A DNA stretch of 26,994 bases from a virus, in IMG/VR virus record IMGVR_UViG_3300018481_000062, positions 1 through 26,994 of that record, one strand, 5' to 3'. A program made the translations under genes and the position numbers. Position 1 is the first letter of the stretch. Each line of letters opens with the position of its first letter. Positions 14,940 to 22,461 of the stretch are shown here, one piece after another. The notes below the pieces were generated by a model. It had not been told where the DNA came from, made no database searches, and worked only from the letters and a program-made list of their open reading frames with translations.

Positions 14940-15593
14940 ATGAAGCTGTTAACAGAAGTCAACGAACGATTGGAATATCTTTCAGAGGTAGATGATACTG
15001 GAAAGAAAAATCTCTACATCGAAGGGATTTTTATGCAATCAGAAATTAAGAATCGCAATGGACGTTTGTATCCTGCTGCAATTCTAGAACGTGAAGTCAA
15101 TCGTTATGTTGCAGAATCAGTTAATGGCAATCGTGCATATGGTGAACTGGGGCATCCACAGGGTCCAACCATCAATCTTGATCGCGTATCACATATGATT
15201 AAGTCTCTTCGTAGAGAAGGAAATGATTTTGTTGGTAAAGCAAAAATCATGGATACTCCAATGGGTAATATTGTTCGTAACCTTATCGGTGAAGGTGCAA
15301 GAGTTGGTGTTTCATCTCGAGCGCTAGGTTCACTCAAATCGCGTGATGGCGTGATGGTTGTTCAAGAAGATCTTCATCTTGCTACCCCTGCTGACATTGT
15401 TGCAGATCCTTCTGCTCCATCAGCATTCGTTCGTGGCATCATGGAAAATGCTAACTGGATTTTCGATGCTTCGAAAGAAACATGGATCCAGGAATCACTT
15501 CATGAGACTAAAAAATCACTCAAGAAAATGACCATGGATGAAATCGAAAAGAATCAAATTCGCATCATGGAATCATTCCTAAAAAGCTTGTAA
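14940..15593 (+). CDS. gp21: gp21 prohead maturation protease
   Basis: This 217-residue protein matches T4 gp21 (212 aa). It has the catalytic His segment GELGHP (H72), the Ser segment GVSSRALG (S125/S126 region) and NLYIEGIFMQSEIKNRNGR early in the protein. The latter is the first strands of the herpesvirus-assemblin-like protease fold. gp21 is built into the prohead core and, once the shell is complete, cuts the scaffold, core proteins and the gp23 N-terminus, then itself. The C-terminal helix (KKSLKKMTMDEIEKNQIRIMESFL) would be removed by autoprocessing. The gene precedes a separate late promoter for gp22. Confidence 0.95.
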   Translation: MKLLTEVNERLEYLSEVDDTGKKNLYIEGIFMQSEIKNRNGRLYPAAILEREVNRYVAESVNGNRAYGELGHPQGPTINLDRVSHMIKSLRREGNDFVGKAKIMDTPMGNIVRNLIGEGARVGVSSRALGSLKSRDGVMVVQEDLHLATPADIVADPSAPSAFVRGIMENANWIFDASKETWIQESLHETKKSLKKMTMDEIEKNQIRIMESFLKSL

Positions 15594-15594
15594 A

Positions 15595-15602
15595 GATAAA
15601 TA
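15595..15602 (+). promoter_or_regulatory. Late-promoter variant GATAAATA before gp22
   Basis: GATAAATA starts two bases after the gp21 stop and 39 bases before the gp22 ATG; an AGGGAGA ribosome-binding site follows. It has the same sequence as the boxes before gp19 and gp23. Confidence 0.7.
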
Positions 15603-15633
15603 TAACTAGAAGATTTCAAGGGAGACCATTCAA

Positions 15634-16692
15634 ATGGCTAAGAAAATGAAAATTGAAGCAATTAACGAAGAAACAGTTGATGAAACTGTAGCAGCAGATA
15701 CTCTACATCCAGCTGCAATGGCAATTGCACAACCTGATTCCCGTACAGAAAAAATTGCTGCAGTTATCGGACATTTGGCTACTGTTGATAAGGAAAGCTT
15801 GACAAAAATTTGGGATGCCGTTATGGCTAAAGCTGCTGAAATCGGACATGGTCCCGGTGTTGGCAACGTCTCTGGTTCAAATGCCGCAACCCTTAGCATG
15901 AAACCATCAAACGCTTCTCCATCTCCAACTCCTGCTGCTATGGCTCATATTGTTTCTGGTGCTGTCAAAGAAGATCTTAATGATATTTTTGCAGGCACCG
16001 AACTTTCAGAAGAGTTCAAAGAAAAAACTGCAACTCTTTTTGAAGCCGCTGTTAATGCCCGTACATCTGCATTGATTGCAGAAGCCGAAGAACTTCTTAT
16101 CAATGAAGTTGAAGAATTCAAGGCAGAATACGTTGGCGAACTTACCGAAAAACTTGATTCTTATCTTGGTTATGTAACCGATACATGGCTAGAAGAAAAT
16201 GAAGTACAAATCACCAATTCAATTCGTGCAGATATGACTGAATCTTTCATCGACGGTATGAAGAATTTGTTTGCATCTCATTACATCGAACTCCCAGAAG
16301 AAAGAGTTGATGTTCTTGAAGCTCTTACAGCTGAATTGGCTGAACTAGAAACAAAGCTTGATGAAGTTCTTACTGAAAACGCTTCATTGAGAAAAGAAAA
16401 TACCGATGCCGTTCTTGAAACCGCGTTTGATGATGTTGCCGAAGGTCTGGTAATGACACAGGCTGAAAAGTTTAAGGTCCTTTCCGAAGGTATCTCTTAT
16501 GACGGTACTGTAGAAGATTATGTGAAGAAGCTTCTCATCATTAAAGAAAAGCATTTTCCAAAAAATTCTGTTGCCCAAAATACTCTTAATGAAGAAGTAG
16601 ATGGTTCAGCAGGTGAAGTAAATGAGGCTCTTGTCGCATCAGGTCCGATGAAGCGTTATGCTCAGGCAATCTCAAATACCGTGAAGAGATAA
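15634..16692 (+). CDS. gp22: gp22 prohead core scaffold protein
   Basis: This 352-residue homologue of T4 gp22 (269 aa) carries the family core in the middle. That core is KLDSYLGYVTDTWLEENEVQ, then IRADMTESFIDGMKNLF and a SHYIELPEERVDVLEAL segment, followed by a coiled coil (AELETKLDEVLTENASLRKEN). The N-terminal ~110 residues, with an Ala/Ser/Pro-rich stretch (LSMKPSNASPSPTPAAM), are extra compared with T4. The scaffold fills the growing prohead and is degraded by gp21 to make room for DNA. Own late promoter and a good RBS fit high, late expression. Confidence 0.93.
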   Translation: MAKKMKIEAINEETVDETVAADTLHPAAMAIAQPDSRTEKIAAVIGHLATVDKESLTKIWDAVMAKAAEIGHGPGVGNVSGSNAATLSMKPSNASPSPTPAAMAHIVSGAVKEDLNDIFAGTELSEEFKEKTATLFEAAVNARTSALIAEAEELLINEVEEFKAEYVGELTEKLDSYLGYVTDTWLEENEVQITNSIRADMTESFIDGMKNLFASHYIELPEERVDVLEALTAELAELETKLDEVLTENASLRKENTDAVLETAFDDVAEGLVMTQAEKFKVLSEGISYDGTVEDYVKKLLIIKEKHFPKNSVAQNTLNEEVDGSAGEVNEALVASGPMKRYAQAISNTVKR

Positions 16693-16696
16693 AAAC

Positions 16697-16704
16697 GATA
16701 AATA
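16697..16704 (+). promoter_or_regulatory. Late-promoter variant GATAAATA before gp23
   Basis: GATAAATA lies 47 bases before the gp23 ATG in a 51-base gap, followed by an AGGGAGAG ribosome-binding site. This would drive the most abundant virion protein. Confidence 0.75.
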
Positions 16705-16743
16705 AACCAGCTAATAAAAAACCCAGATAGGGAGAGTAAAAAA

Positions 16744-18108
16744 ATGTTTCTAAATGAACAACTTCAGCAAAAGTGGAAAGTAATTCTTGAACACCCAGAA
16801 TTGACTCCTATTAAGGATTCTCTTCGTCGTTCAGTAACTGCTATTACGCTTGAAAATACCGAGCGTGAACTGATGAATGAAGCCGGGATTCTTAATGAAA
16901 CCAATCCGACTTATACAGCCGGCATCCCTGCTAACTTCATGGGCGCTTCATCCTCTACTACCGGTACCGGTGGTATTGATACCTTTGATCCCGTACTTAT
17001 CTCCCTAGTACGTCGTGCAATGCCTAATCTAATTGCATATGACATTTGTGGCGTTCAGCCTATGACAGGACCTACTGGTCTTATCTTCGCGATGCGTTCA
17101 CGTTATGCTAACCAGACAGGCGCAGAAGCATTCTACAACGAAGCAAATACTACTGCTTCATCTCTAGTAGGTGCGAACAGCGCTGCAGGTGCCCGCCATG
17201 TTGGTACACTTCCTGGTTCAGGTTCTGTTACAGCTAACCTTGCTGAAACCAATACTTATAACTACGGCGTAGGTATGTCAACGGCACAGGGTGAAGCTCT
17301 CGGAACTGATGGCAATTCAGCTTTTGCTGAAATGGCATTCACAATCGAAAAGGTACTTGTTGGTGCAAAGACTCGTGCCCTTAAGGCAGAATATACTCTG
17401 GAACTTGCTCAGGACTTGAAAGCAATTCATGGTCTTGATGCTGAAACAGAACTTTCGAATATTCTTTCTTCGGAAATTCTTGCCGAAATCAATCGTGAAG
17501 TTATCCGTACCATTAACGTCACCGCTGTTGTCGGTGCCGATCAGGGTAACGTGACAACTGCTGGTATCTTCGATCTTGATACCGATTCTAACGGTAGATG
17601 GTCTGTTGAAAAATTCAAGGGTCTTATGTTCCAGTTGGAACGTGACTCTAACAGCATCGCACGCCAGACTCGTAGAGGTAAGGGAAACATCGTGATTTGT
17701 TCTTCAGACGTTGCGTCTGCACTACAAATGGCTGGTGTCCTTGACTATACGCCTGCGCTTAACTCTAACAACCTTCAGGTTGATGATACAGGCAACACAT
17801 TTGCCGGTGTTCTGAATGGTCGTCTAAGGGTTTATATTGATCCTTATGCATCTGGTGGTAACTATTACAACGTAGGATATCGTGGGTCATCTGCCTTTGA
17901 TGCCGGACTATTCTATTGTCCGTATGTTCCTCTCCAGATGCTTCGTGCTATGGATCCGCATTCAATGCAGCCAAAGATTGGTTTCAAAACTCGTTACGGA
18001 ATGGTATCAAATCCATTCGCTCAAGGTGGTGTAACAACAAATCCTGGCGCTCTTATCAAGGACTCCAATGTTTACTACCGTCGTGTTCTTGTTACTAACT
18101 TGATGTAA
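16744..18108 (+). CDS. gp23: gp23 major capsid protein precursor
   Basis: This 454-residue HK97-fold capsid protein of the T4 gp23 family has the sequence marks RRAMPNLIAYDICGVQPMTGP, GLIFAMRSRY, MAFTIEKVLVGAKTRALKAEY and MDPHSMQPKIGFKTRYGMV. It is shorter than T4 gp23 (521 aa). The N-terminal propeptide (from MFLNEQLQQKW) should be removed by gp21. A consensus (L/I)xE site occurs at ILNE (residues 49-52), which would leave TNPTYTAG as the mature end. No gp24-like vertex paralogue follows, as in T4-like cyanophages. Preceded by a late promoter and followed by a strong terminator. Confidence 0.97.
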   Translation: MFLNEQLQQKWKVILEHPELTPIKDSLRRSVTAITLENTERELMNEAGILNETNPTYTAGIPANFMGASSSTTGTGGIDTFDPVLISLVRRAMPNLIAYDICGVQPMTGPTGLIFAMRSRYANQTGAEAFYNEANTTASSLVGANSAAGARHVGTLPGSGSVTANLAETNTYNYGVGMSTAQGEALGTDGNSAFAEMAFTIEKVLVGAKTRALKAEYTLELAQDLKAIHGLDAETELSNILSSEILAEINREVIRTINVTAVVGADQGNVTTAGIFDLDTDSNGRWSVEKFKGLMFQLERDSNSIARQTRRGKGNIVICSSDVASALQMAGVLDYTPALNSNNLQVDDTGNTFAGVLNGRLRVYIDPYASGGNYYNVGYRGSSAFDAGLFYCPYVPLQMLRAMDPHSMQPKIGFKTRYGMVSNPFAQGGVTTNPGALIKDSNVYYRRVLVTNLM

Positions 18109-18151
18109 TCTATAAAAAGAAAAGCGATTGTAACATACAACTTGCAAACTT

Positions 18152-18181
18152 AACCGGGGGCTAAAAATCCCCGGTTTTTTA
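18152..18181 (+). terminator. Rho-independent terminator after gp23
   Basis: The stem AACCGGGG / CCCCGGTT (18152-18159 and 18169-18176) encloses a GCTAAAAAT loop and runs into a T tract (18175-18180). It lies about 45 bases after the gp23 stop and would end the head-gene transcript. Confidence 0.93.
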
Positions 18182-18194
18182 TAAATGACGATAA

Positions 18195-18202
18195 TATAAA
18201 TA
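18195..18202 (+). promoter_or_regulatory. Late promoter TATAAATA before the 189-aa gene
   Basis: An exact T4 late-promoter element 46 bases before ATG 18241, immediately after the gp23 terminator. A CAGGAGAG ribosome-binding site (around 18228-18235) follows. Confidence 0.85.
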
Positions 18203-18240
18203 GATTATCAGGGAATCAACAACTACCAGGAGAGATTTAA

Positions 18241-18810
18241 ATGACTGATAAAATTCGATCTGCATTTCTAACCAGACTTCACAATATCAATTTTGCTGGT
18301 CATAACGTAGCAAAGCGCGTTAATGAAGAAGTAGAAACAGAAGCTGAACTTACCGTTGATGACATTGATGTAGAATCTTGGCCTGATAACGAACTTATTG
18401 AGTTCGTTGATTCTCTTGACCACGAAGAAGCCGTCGAAATGCTCTATGAAGAACTAGAAGATGTTTCTGCTGAAGAACTTCGAGAACAGGTCCGTGCTCT
18501 TCTTGAATTGAGCCCAGGTCTTCTTGGACGTTATGCCTCAGCTGCTCGTAAACAATACCGTGCAGTTCGTCCTGTATATGCTGCAGCCCGTGCTTCAGGT
18601 GATACCAGCAATAAAACAGTTGGTAAGAAAACATTTACTCCTGCTCAATTGAAGAACAATCAATCAAAGCGTAAATGGGGTAATGCCACAGCACTTCGTA
18701 AGCTAGATCTTCACAAGTCTGGAAAGTATAAGGGTGCCGCTACAAGTGAAAAGAAAGCTGCAGCCAAAGCTCCTGCAAAGAAGAAAGAACCGGCAGCCGC
18801 TACTGCCTAA
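18241..18810 (+). CDS. Acidic-basic two-part protein, candidate late head protein
   Basis: This 189-residue protein has an exact late promoter and strong RBS, so it is expected to be abundant late. Residues ~28-90 are very acidic and helical (VDDIDVESWPDNELIEFVDS, EEAVEMLYEELEDVSAEELR). Residues ~97-189 are basic and end in a histone H1-like Lys/Ala/Pro tail (KKAAAKAPAKKKEPAAA). At the junction, ELSPGLLGRYASAARK resembles the LSxKxLxSYxxK repeats of the protein at 14060. I infer a DNA- or capsid-interacting virion protein, but do not recognise the family. A gap of only 5 bases separates it from the next gene. Confidence 0.65.
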   Translation: MTDKIRSAFLTRLHNINFAGHNVAKRVNEEVETEAELTVDDIDVESWPDNELIEFVDSLDHEEAVEMLYEELEDVSAEELREQVRALLELSPGLLGRYASAARKQYRAVRPVYAAARASGDTSNKTVGKKTFTPAQLKNNQSKRKWGNATALRKLDLHKSGKYKGAATSEKKAAAKAPAKKKEPAAATA

Positions 18811-18815
18811 GCTAG

Positions 18816-19337
18816 ATGTCAGCATTAGATAAGTCGCCTTTAAACCAAAACTTTCAGTCCCCCTTAAACTTTAAGTTTTTTATTAAAAAGGCGCCTTATC
18901 TAACATTCTTTGTCCAAAAGACAGCTATACCTGAAATCTCTTTACCTGCTACCGAATATCCAAATCCATTCGTTGTTATTCCACTACCAGGGGATCATAT
19001 CACTTATGATCCCTTTCAACTCACATTCAAAGTAGATGAAAAGCTTAAGAATTATGTAGAAATGCATGATTGGCTTAGATCAATGGGTTTCCCTAATAAC
19101 TTTGAAGAATACATTTACAAAACAAACCGTCCAAAAAGCGATCTTACTGGATTGTATTCAGATCTTCAGTTGTTGGTGCTTTCATCGTCTGAAAATCCTA
19201 CATTCTCTGTAAATTTTGTAGATGCATTTCCTATTCATCTATCATCACTAGACTTCAATACTACCGATCCTACTGTTCATTTCATAGAAGCAACCGTCTC
19301 ATTCAGATATACTTCCTTCTATATTGAAACTATATAG
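18816..19337 (+). CDS. gp3: gp3-like tail completion / tail-tube-fold protein
   Basis: This 173-residue protein has the pattern of T4-like tail completion and tube-fold proteins: PLNFKFFIKKAPYLTFFVQK, IPEISLPATEYPNPF, a PGDHITYDPFQLTFKVDE segment and MHDWLRSMGFP, ending in a strand-rich VSFRYTSFYIETI. The length is near T4 gp3 (176 aa). The position between the capsid gene and uvsY is where gp3 is annotated in T4-like cyanophages, as I recall. gp3 caps the end of the tube and stabilises the sheath. It could instead be another tube-fold baseplate protein (gp54-like). Confidence 0.72.
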   Translation: MSALDKSPLNQNFQSPLNFKFFIKKAPYLTFFVQKTAIPEISLPATEYPNPFVVIPLPGDHITYDPFQLTFKVDEKLKNYVEMHDWLRSMGFPNNFEEYIYKTNRPKSDLTGLYSDLQLLVLSSSENPTFSVNFVDAFPIHLSSLDFNTTDPTVHFIEATVSFRYTSFYIETI

Positions 19338-19366
19338 TTGACAGTCCTTAAAGAATAATATAATAT
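19338..19366 (+). promoter_or_regulatory. Sigma70-like promoter before uvsY
   Basis: A perfect TTGACA (19338-19343) is followed either by TATAAT at 19359-19364 (15-base spacer) or TAATAT at 19361-19366 (17-base spacer). The gene start lies 33-35 bases downstream, with a TGAGGTGA ribosome-binding site between. A second TTGACA occurs at 19374-19379. An early or middle promoter read by host sigma70 would separate recombination genes from the late genes upstream. Confidence 0.7.
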
Positions 19367-19398
19367 AAAGGTATTGACAACTAATCATGAGGTGATCT

Positions 19399-19833
19399 AT
19401 GACATTGGATGAGGTCCAAGCGCTATGGGATGTTGATTCCAAAATTGATCGTACGGAACTCGGTGAAGAAGCACTAAACATTCCCCAACTACATGCAAAA
19501 TACATAAAGATTTTCACAGCAGAAAAGCTTTTCTTTAGAAAACTTCAAGCTGAGATGGATGTATTGAAACGCGATAAGCATCAGTTTTTTACTGATGGTC
19601 CTACTAAAGAATCAGAAGATAAAAATTGGCACTATCCAGCCCGTGGTAAGATTTTAAAAACAGATACTGATAGGTATGCTGTTGCCGACAAAGAACTTCA
19701 AGCTATGCAATTTAAACTCGATTATCAAAAAGAAAAAATAGATACTCTTGAAAGCATTATTAAAATGATTAGCAATCGCAATTTTCAAATCTCTAATGCA
19801 ATCAATTGGCATAAGTTTCAGAATGGAGGATAA
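19399..19833 (+). CDS. uvsY: UvsY recombination mediator
   Basis: This 144-residue protein matches UvsY (T4, 137 aa) in layout. It has an N-terminal DxxxDxTELGEEA segment (KIDRTELGEEALNIPQLHAKY), a central long helix with basic residues (FFRKLQAEMDVLKRDKHQFF), and a C-terminal helix ending in SIIKMISNRNFQISNAINWHKF. UvsY loads UvsX recombinase onto gp32-covered single-stranded DNA. It is followed by uvsW with a TAATG overlap. uvsX itself is not in the window. Confidence 0.9.
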   Translation: MTLDEVQALWDVDSKIDRTELGEEALNIPQLHAKYIKIFTAEKLFFRKLQAEMDVLKRDKHQFFTDGPTKESEDKNWHYPARGKILKTDTDRYAVADKELQAMQFKLDYQKEKIDTLESIIKMISNRNFQISNAINWHKFQNGG

Positions 19834-21269
19834 TGGTTACTGTTAAACGCTATAACGAAGTATATAGTAAAATAGATTGTGAACCTTCGATAGCGATGGA
19901 GCTATCGGAGAAATTTTCTTTTTATGTTAATGGTTATCGTTACATGCCGGCATATAGAAACCGGATATGGAACGGTAAAATCAATCTATTCAACAGACAA
20001 ACCCGTCTGATTTATTCTGGTCTCGTAGAAGAAATTGAAAAATTCTGCAAGGAACGAGACTACGAGTTTATCAACGAAACCTCTGTAGATCATGAATACT
20101 CTCTCCATGAAGCTGTTCGTGACATTAAGAACATGGAATTGTCTAAAGATCCTCGGGACTATCAGCTCGAAGCATATACACATGCAATCCGCAAATCAAA
20201 AGCACTTCTTCTTTCACCTACAGCATCTGGTAAATCCCTTATTATCTATATGCTCATACGATATTACGGTGAGCGTACTCTAGTAATCGTACCTACTATA
20301 AACCTAGTCAAGCAGGCTGTCAAACACTTTAATAGTTATGGCAACGGTATAGATGACATTCATGCTATTACCGCAGGTATTACGAAACAAATCAACATAC
20401 ACACTAACATAGTAATTACTACATGGCAAAGTATCTATAAACAGCCCAAAGAATGGTTTGATCAGTTCAAAGCTGTTATGGTAGATGAGGTACATCATGC
20501 CAAAGCTAAATCGCTGACCGGCATCATGGAAAAAACCGTAAACACCAAATATAAATTTGGATTTACGGGAACTCTAGACGATATTCAAACCCATATCATG
20601 GTAATAACGGGCCTTTTTGGCCCTGTGAAAAAAATTGTTTCTTCAGCGCAACTTATGAAAGAGGGACACATTGCCCCTTTAAAAATAAAGGCTATTCTTT
20701 TAGAATATCCCGAACATGTAAAAAGGTTAGCTGGAACCTATAAATATAGTGATGAGATAGACTATATAGTAGGAAACAAGGCACGAAATAGATTTATAAA
20801 AAACTTAGCCCTTTCTTTGAAAGGAAATACGCTTATTCTTTTCCAGTTTGTAGATAAACATGGCAAAGTTCTGCACGATTCTCTTAAAAATTGTGGTAAA
20901 AACGTATATTATGCCTCAGGAGAAACAGATGGTGACCTTAGAGAAGAAATAAGAAACATTATTTCAAAAGAAGATAACTGCATATTCGTAGCCTCTTCTG
21001 GAACCTTTTCTACAGGAGCGGATATGCCTAGAATCAACAATGTTATTTTCGCATCTCCAACGAAATCGAAGATTAAGGTGCTTCAGTCTATTGGACGAGG
21101 ACTGAGAAATTCTCCAGGAAAGGAACATTGTACGCTTTATGATATAGCAGATGACCTTTCCTGGAAAAAGCATCAGAACTATACATTGATCCACTTCCTA
21201 GCAAGAATGAAGATCTATGCTGAAGAACGCTTTGTTTATAAACTCTATCGAGTAAAGATAAAGGCATAA
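19833..21269 (+). CDS. uvsW: UvsW superfamily 2 DNA helicase
   Basis: This 478-residue protein (T4 UvsW is 503 aa) has the SF2 motifs in order: RDYQ (108-111), Walker A SPTASGKS (128-135), DEVHH (218-222), GFTGTLDD (243-250) and motif VI QSIGRGLR (418-425). The first ~90 residues are the small N-terminal DNA-binding domain of UvsW (YRYMPAYRNRIWNGKINLF). The enzyme remodels R-loops, stalled forks and Holliday-type junctions, moving the phage from origin- to recombination-dependent replication. Start ATG 19833 shares one base with the uvsY stop. Confidence 0.95.
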   Translation: MVTVKRYNEVYSKIDCEPSIAMELSEKFSFYVNGYRYMPAYRNRIWNGKINLFNRQTRLIYSGLVEEIEKFCKERDYEFINETSVDHEYSLHEAVRDIKNMELSKDPRDYQLEAYTHAIRKSKALLLSPTASGKSLIIYMLIRYYGERTLVIVPTINLVKQAVKHFNSYGNGIDDIHAITAGITKQINIHTNIVITTWQSIYKQPKEWFDQFKAVMVDEVHHAKAKSLTGIMEKTVNTKYKFGFTGTLDDIQTHIMVITGLFGPVKKIVSSAQLMKEGHIAPLKIKAILLEYPEHVKRLAGTYKYSDEIDYIVGNKARNRFIKNLALSLKGNTLILFQFVDKHGKVLHDSLKNCGKNVYYASGETDGDLREEIRNIISKEDNCIFVASSGTFSTGADMPRINNVIFASPTKSKIKVLQSIGRGLRNSPGKEHCTLYDIADDLSWKKHQNYTLIHFLARMKIYAEERFVYKLYRVKIKA

Positions 21270-21272
21270 ACT

Positions 21273-21707
21273 ATGGAAAAATATATGTCAATACACCTAA
21301 TAACTGGTGAAGAGGTATTTGGAACTGTTCAGGAAACGGAACACACTGAACAGGACTTTAGACTTCATAATCCTCTAGTCATTCTTAAAAAAATGATGGT
21401 AGGAGGAGAAGAAGGTAAGGTTCTAGAGCGTTATAATAATAACGCTAAAGAGAGCTGGGTTGATATAAAATTAGATCATGTAGTTTCTATGTATGAACTA
21501 ACAGATCTTATGGCAGAATACTATAGAAAGTCTTTAGCATACAATACTACTCATCTAGATAGAATGAATAATGCTCATATTAGAAATATCTTGACTATGT
21601 TTGATAGTATTACAGAGATTAGACCTAGAATGAATAGTAATCAGCCTAAAAGAGACCGTATAGTGACAGTAGCTAATATCCTTGATGGTAATACTACTAA
21701 ACACTAA
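21273..21707 (+). CDS. Sm-like beta-barrel candidate (144 aa)
   Basis: ATG 21273 follows uvsW by 3 bases. Residues 5-38 (MSIHLITGEEVFGTVQ, then FRLHNPLVILKK) have the Sm1-type pattern of a bent beta sheet: hydrophobic strand, (T/S)GEE turn, strand with G, then a polar strand and NP. Residues 62-76 (WVDIKLDHVVSMYEL) could be the last strands. The C-terminal half is helical and polar. I have seen similar TGEE...NPL patterns in small phage proteins but cannot name a studied one. An RNA- or DNA-binding role next to uvsW and gp55 is only inferred. Confidence 0.65.
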   Translation: MEKYMSIHLITGEEVFGTVQETEHTEQDFRLHNPLVILKKMMVGGEEGKVLERYNNNAKESWVDIKLDHVVSMYELTDLMAEYYRKSLAYNTTHLDRMNNAHIRNILTMFDSITEIRPRMNSNQPKRDRIVTVANILDGNTTKH

Positions 21708-21752
21708 TAGGTGCTACTGCTGAATATAGTTCCGGGTTTCCTGGACAGTTCT

Positions 21753-21780
21753 ATTCTACCACAAATCTAAAACCTGTCAA
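21753..21780 (-). promoter_or_regulatory. Sigma70-like promoter candidate on the minus strand
   Basis: Read on the minus strand, TTGACA (21780-21775) is followed by a 16-base spacer and TAGAAT (21758-21753). Transcription would run leftward, antisense to the 144-aa gene and uvsW. No minus-strand ORF of note follows, so a product would be non-coding. It may be chance, since only one strand is gene-bearing here. Confidence 0.35.
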
Positions 21781-21805
21781 CCCCTAAACTCAAAAATATT
21801 GCCGA

Positions 21806-21834
21806 TTGACAAATGAACCAACGAGGAATAGAAT
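21806..21834 (+). promoter_or_regulatory. Sigma70-like promoter candidate at gp55
   Basis: TTGACA (21806-21811), a 17-base spacer and TAGAAT (21829-21834) make a near-consensus promoter, but the expected start site (~21841) falls on the gp55 start codon at 21838. An ACGAGGA ribosome-binding site lies in the spacer. So either the transcript is nearly leaderless or the true promoter is upstream and this match is incidental. Confidence 0.4.
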
Positions 21835-21837
21835 GTA

Positions 21838-22461
21838 ATGAATAAGAAACTTAAAACAATTCCAAAAAAGAATCCTACAGAATTAATCGGAGGCCGTGGT
21901 AGAGCTAAACCGAGAAATCAAAATGCAAAGGATTATGTTAACAACAGGGGTTTATTAGAAACACTTGAAGTTTTAAACAAAGGCATTAGAAAAGCTAAAA
22001 GAAACAAAATACCGGAACCCCAAATTCCAGACTATGTTGGTAAATGCATTATTCTTATATGCAACCGACTGTCGATGAATAAGAATTTCGTTGGTTATAC
22101 ATATCGCGATGAAATGGTAGGCGACGGTATTGAAAAATGTACCGCCGCTGTTCTTAATTTCAATGCAAAGAAATCAACGAACCCTTTCGGGTATTTTACA
22201 CAAATCGCTTGGAATGCTTTTATCGCTCGTATTCAACGAGAGAAAAAGCAATCCTACATCAAACATAAGAATTTCACCAATTCCTTCATTATGCAGGATA
22301 TACATAACTATATGGATGGTGATGAAAACAAAAATATGTCCCAAAGCTCTTCTGAACTTGTAGATGATTTTATCCACAAATTTGAAGAGGGTATTGCTAG
22401 AAACAAAGCAAAGGCAAAATCTAAGAAAAAGGGCGTAGAACTATTTGAGGAAAAATCATGA
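21838..22461 (+). CDS. gp55: gp55 late-transcription sigma factor
   Basis: This 207-residue protein is the homologue of T4 gp55 (185 aa), a minimal sigma70-family factor. Its core reads DYVNNRGLLETLEVLNKGI, DEMVGDGIEKCTAAVLNFN and NPFGYFTQIAWNAFIARI, which parallels T4's EMIADGIEAS, LHNFDETKYKNPHAYITQA and CFNAFVQRIKKER. Basic N-terminal (residues 1-28) and C-terminal tails are extra. It directs host RNA polymerase to TATAAATA boxes such as those before gp18, gp22, gp23 and the 18241 gene. Upstream ACGAGGA serves ATG 21838. The stop overlaps the next small gene (ATGA). Confidence 0.93.
   Translation: MNKKLKTIPKKNPTELIGGRGRAKPRNQNAKDYVNNRGLLETLEVLNKGIRKAKRNKIPEPQIPDYVGKCIILICNRLSMNKNFVGYTYRDEMVGDGIEKCTAAVLNFNAKKSTNPFGYFTQIAWNAFIARIQREKKQSYIKHKNFTNSFIMQDIHNYMDGDENKNMSQSSSELVDDFIHKFEEGIARNKAKAKSKKKGVELFEEKS

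Noticed and set aside
20739-20746. Exact TATAAATA inside uvsW
   Set aside because: It lies in the middle of a coding region, with no gene start within the distance seen for the other boxes; probably chance in AT-rich DNA. An internal start serving the gp55 region cannot be fully excluded.
21731-21745. Small hairpin TCCGGG-TTT-CCTGGA after the 144-aa gene as terminator
   Set aside because: Short stem with a G-T pair and no T tract on either useful side.
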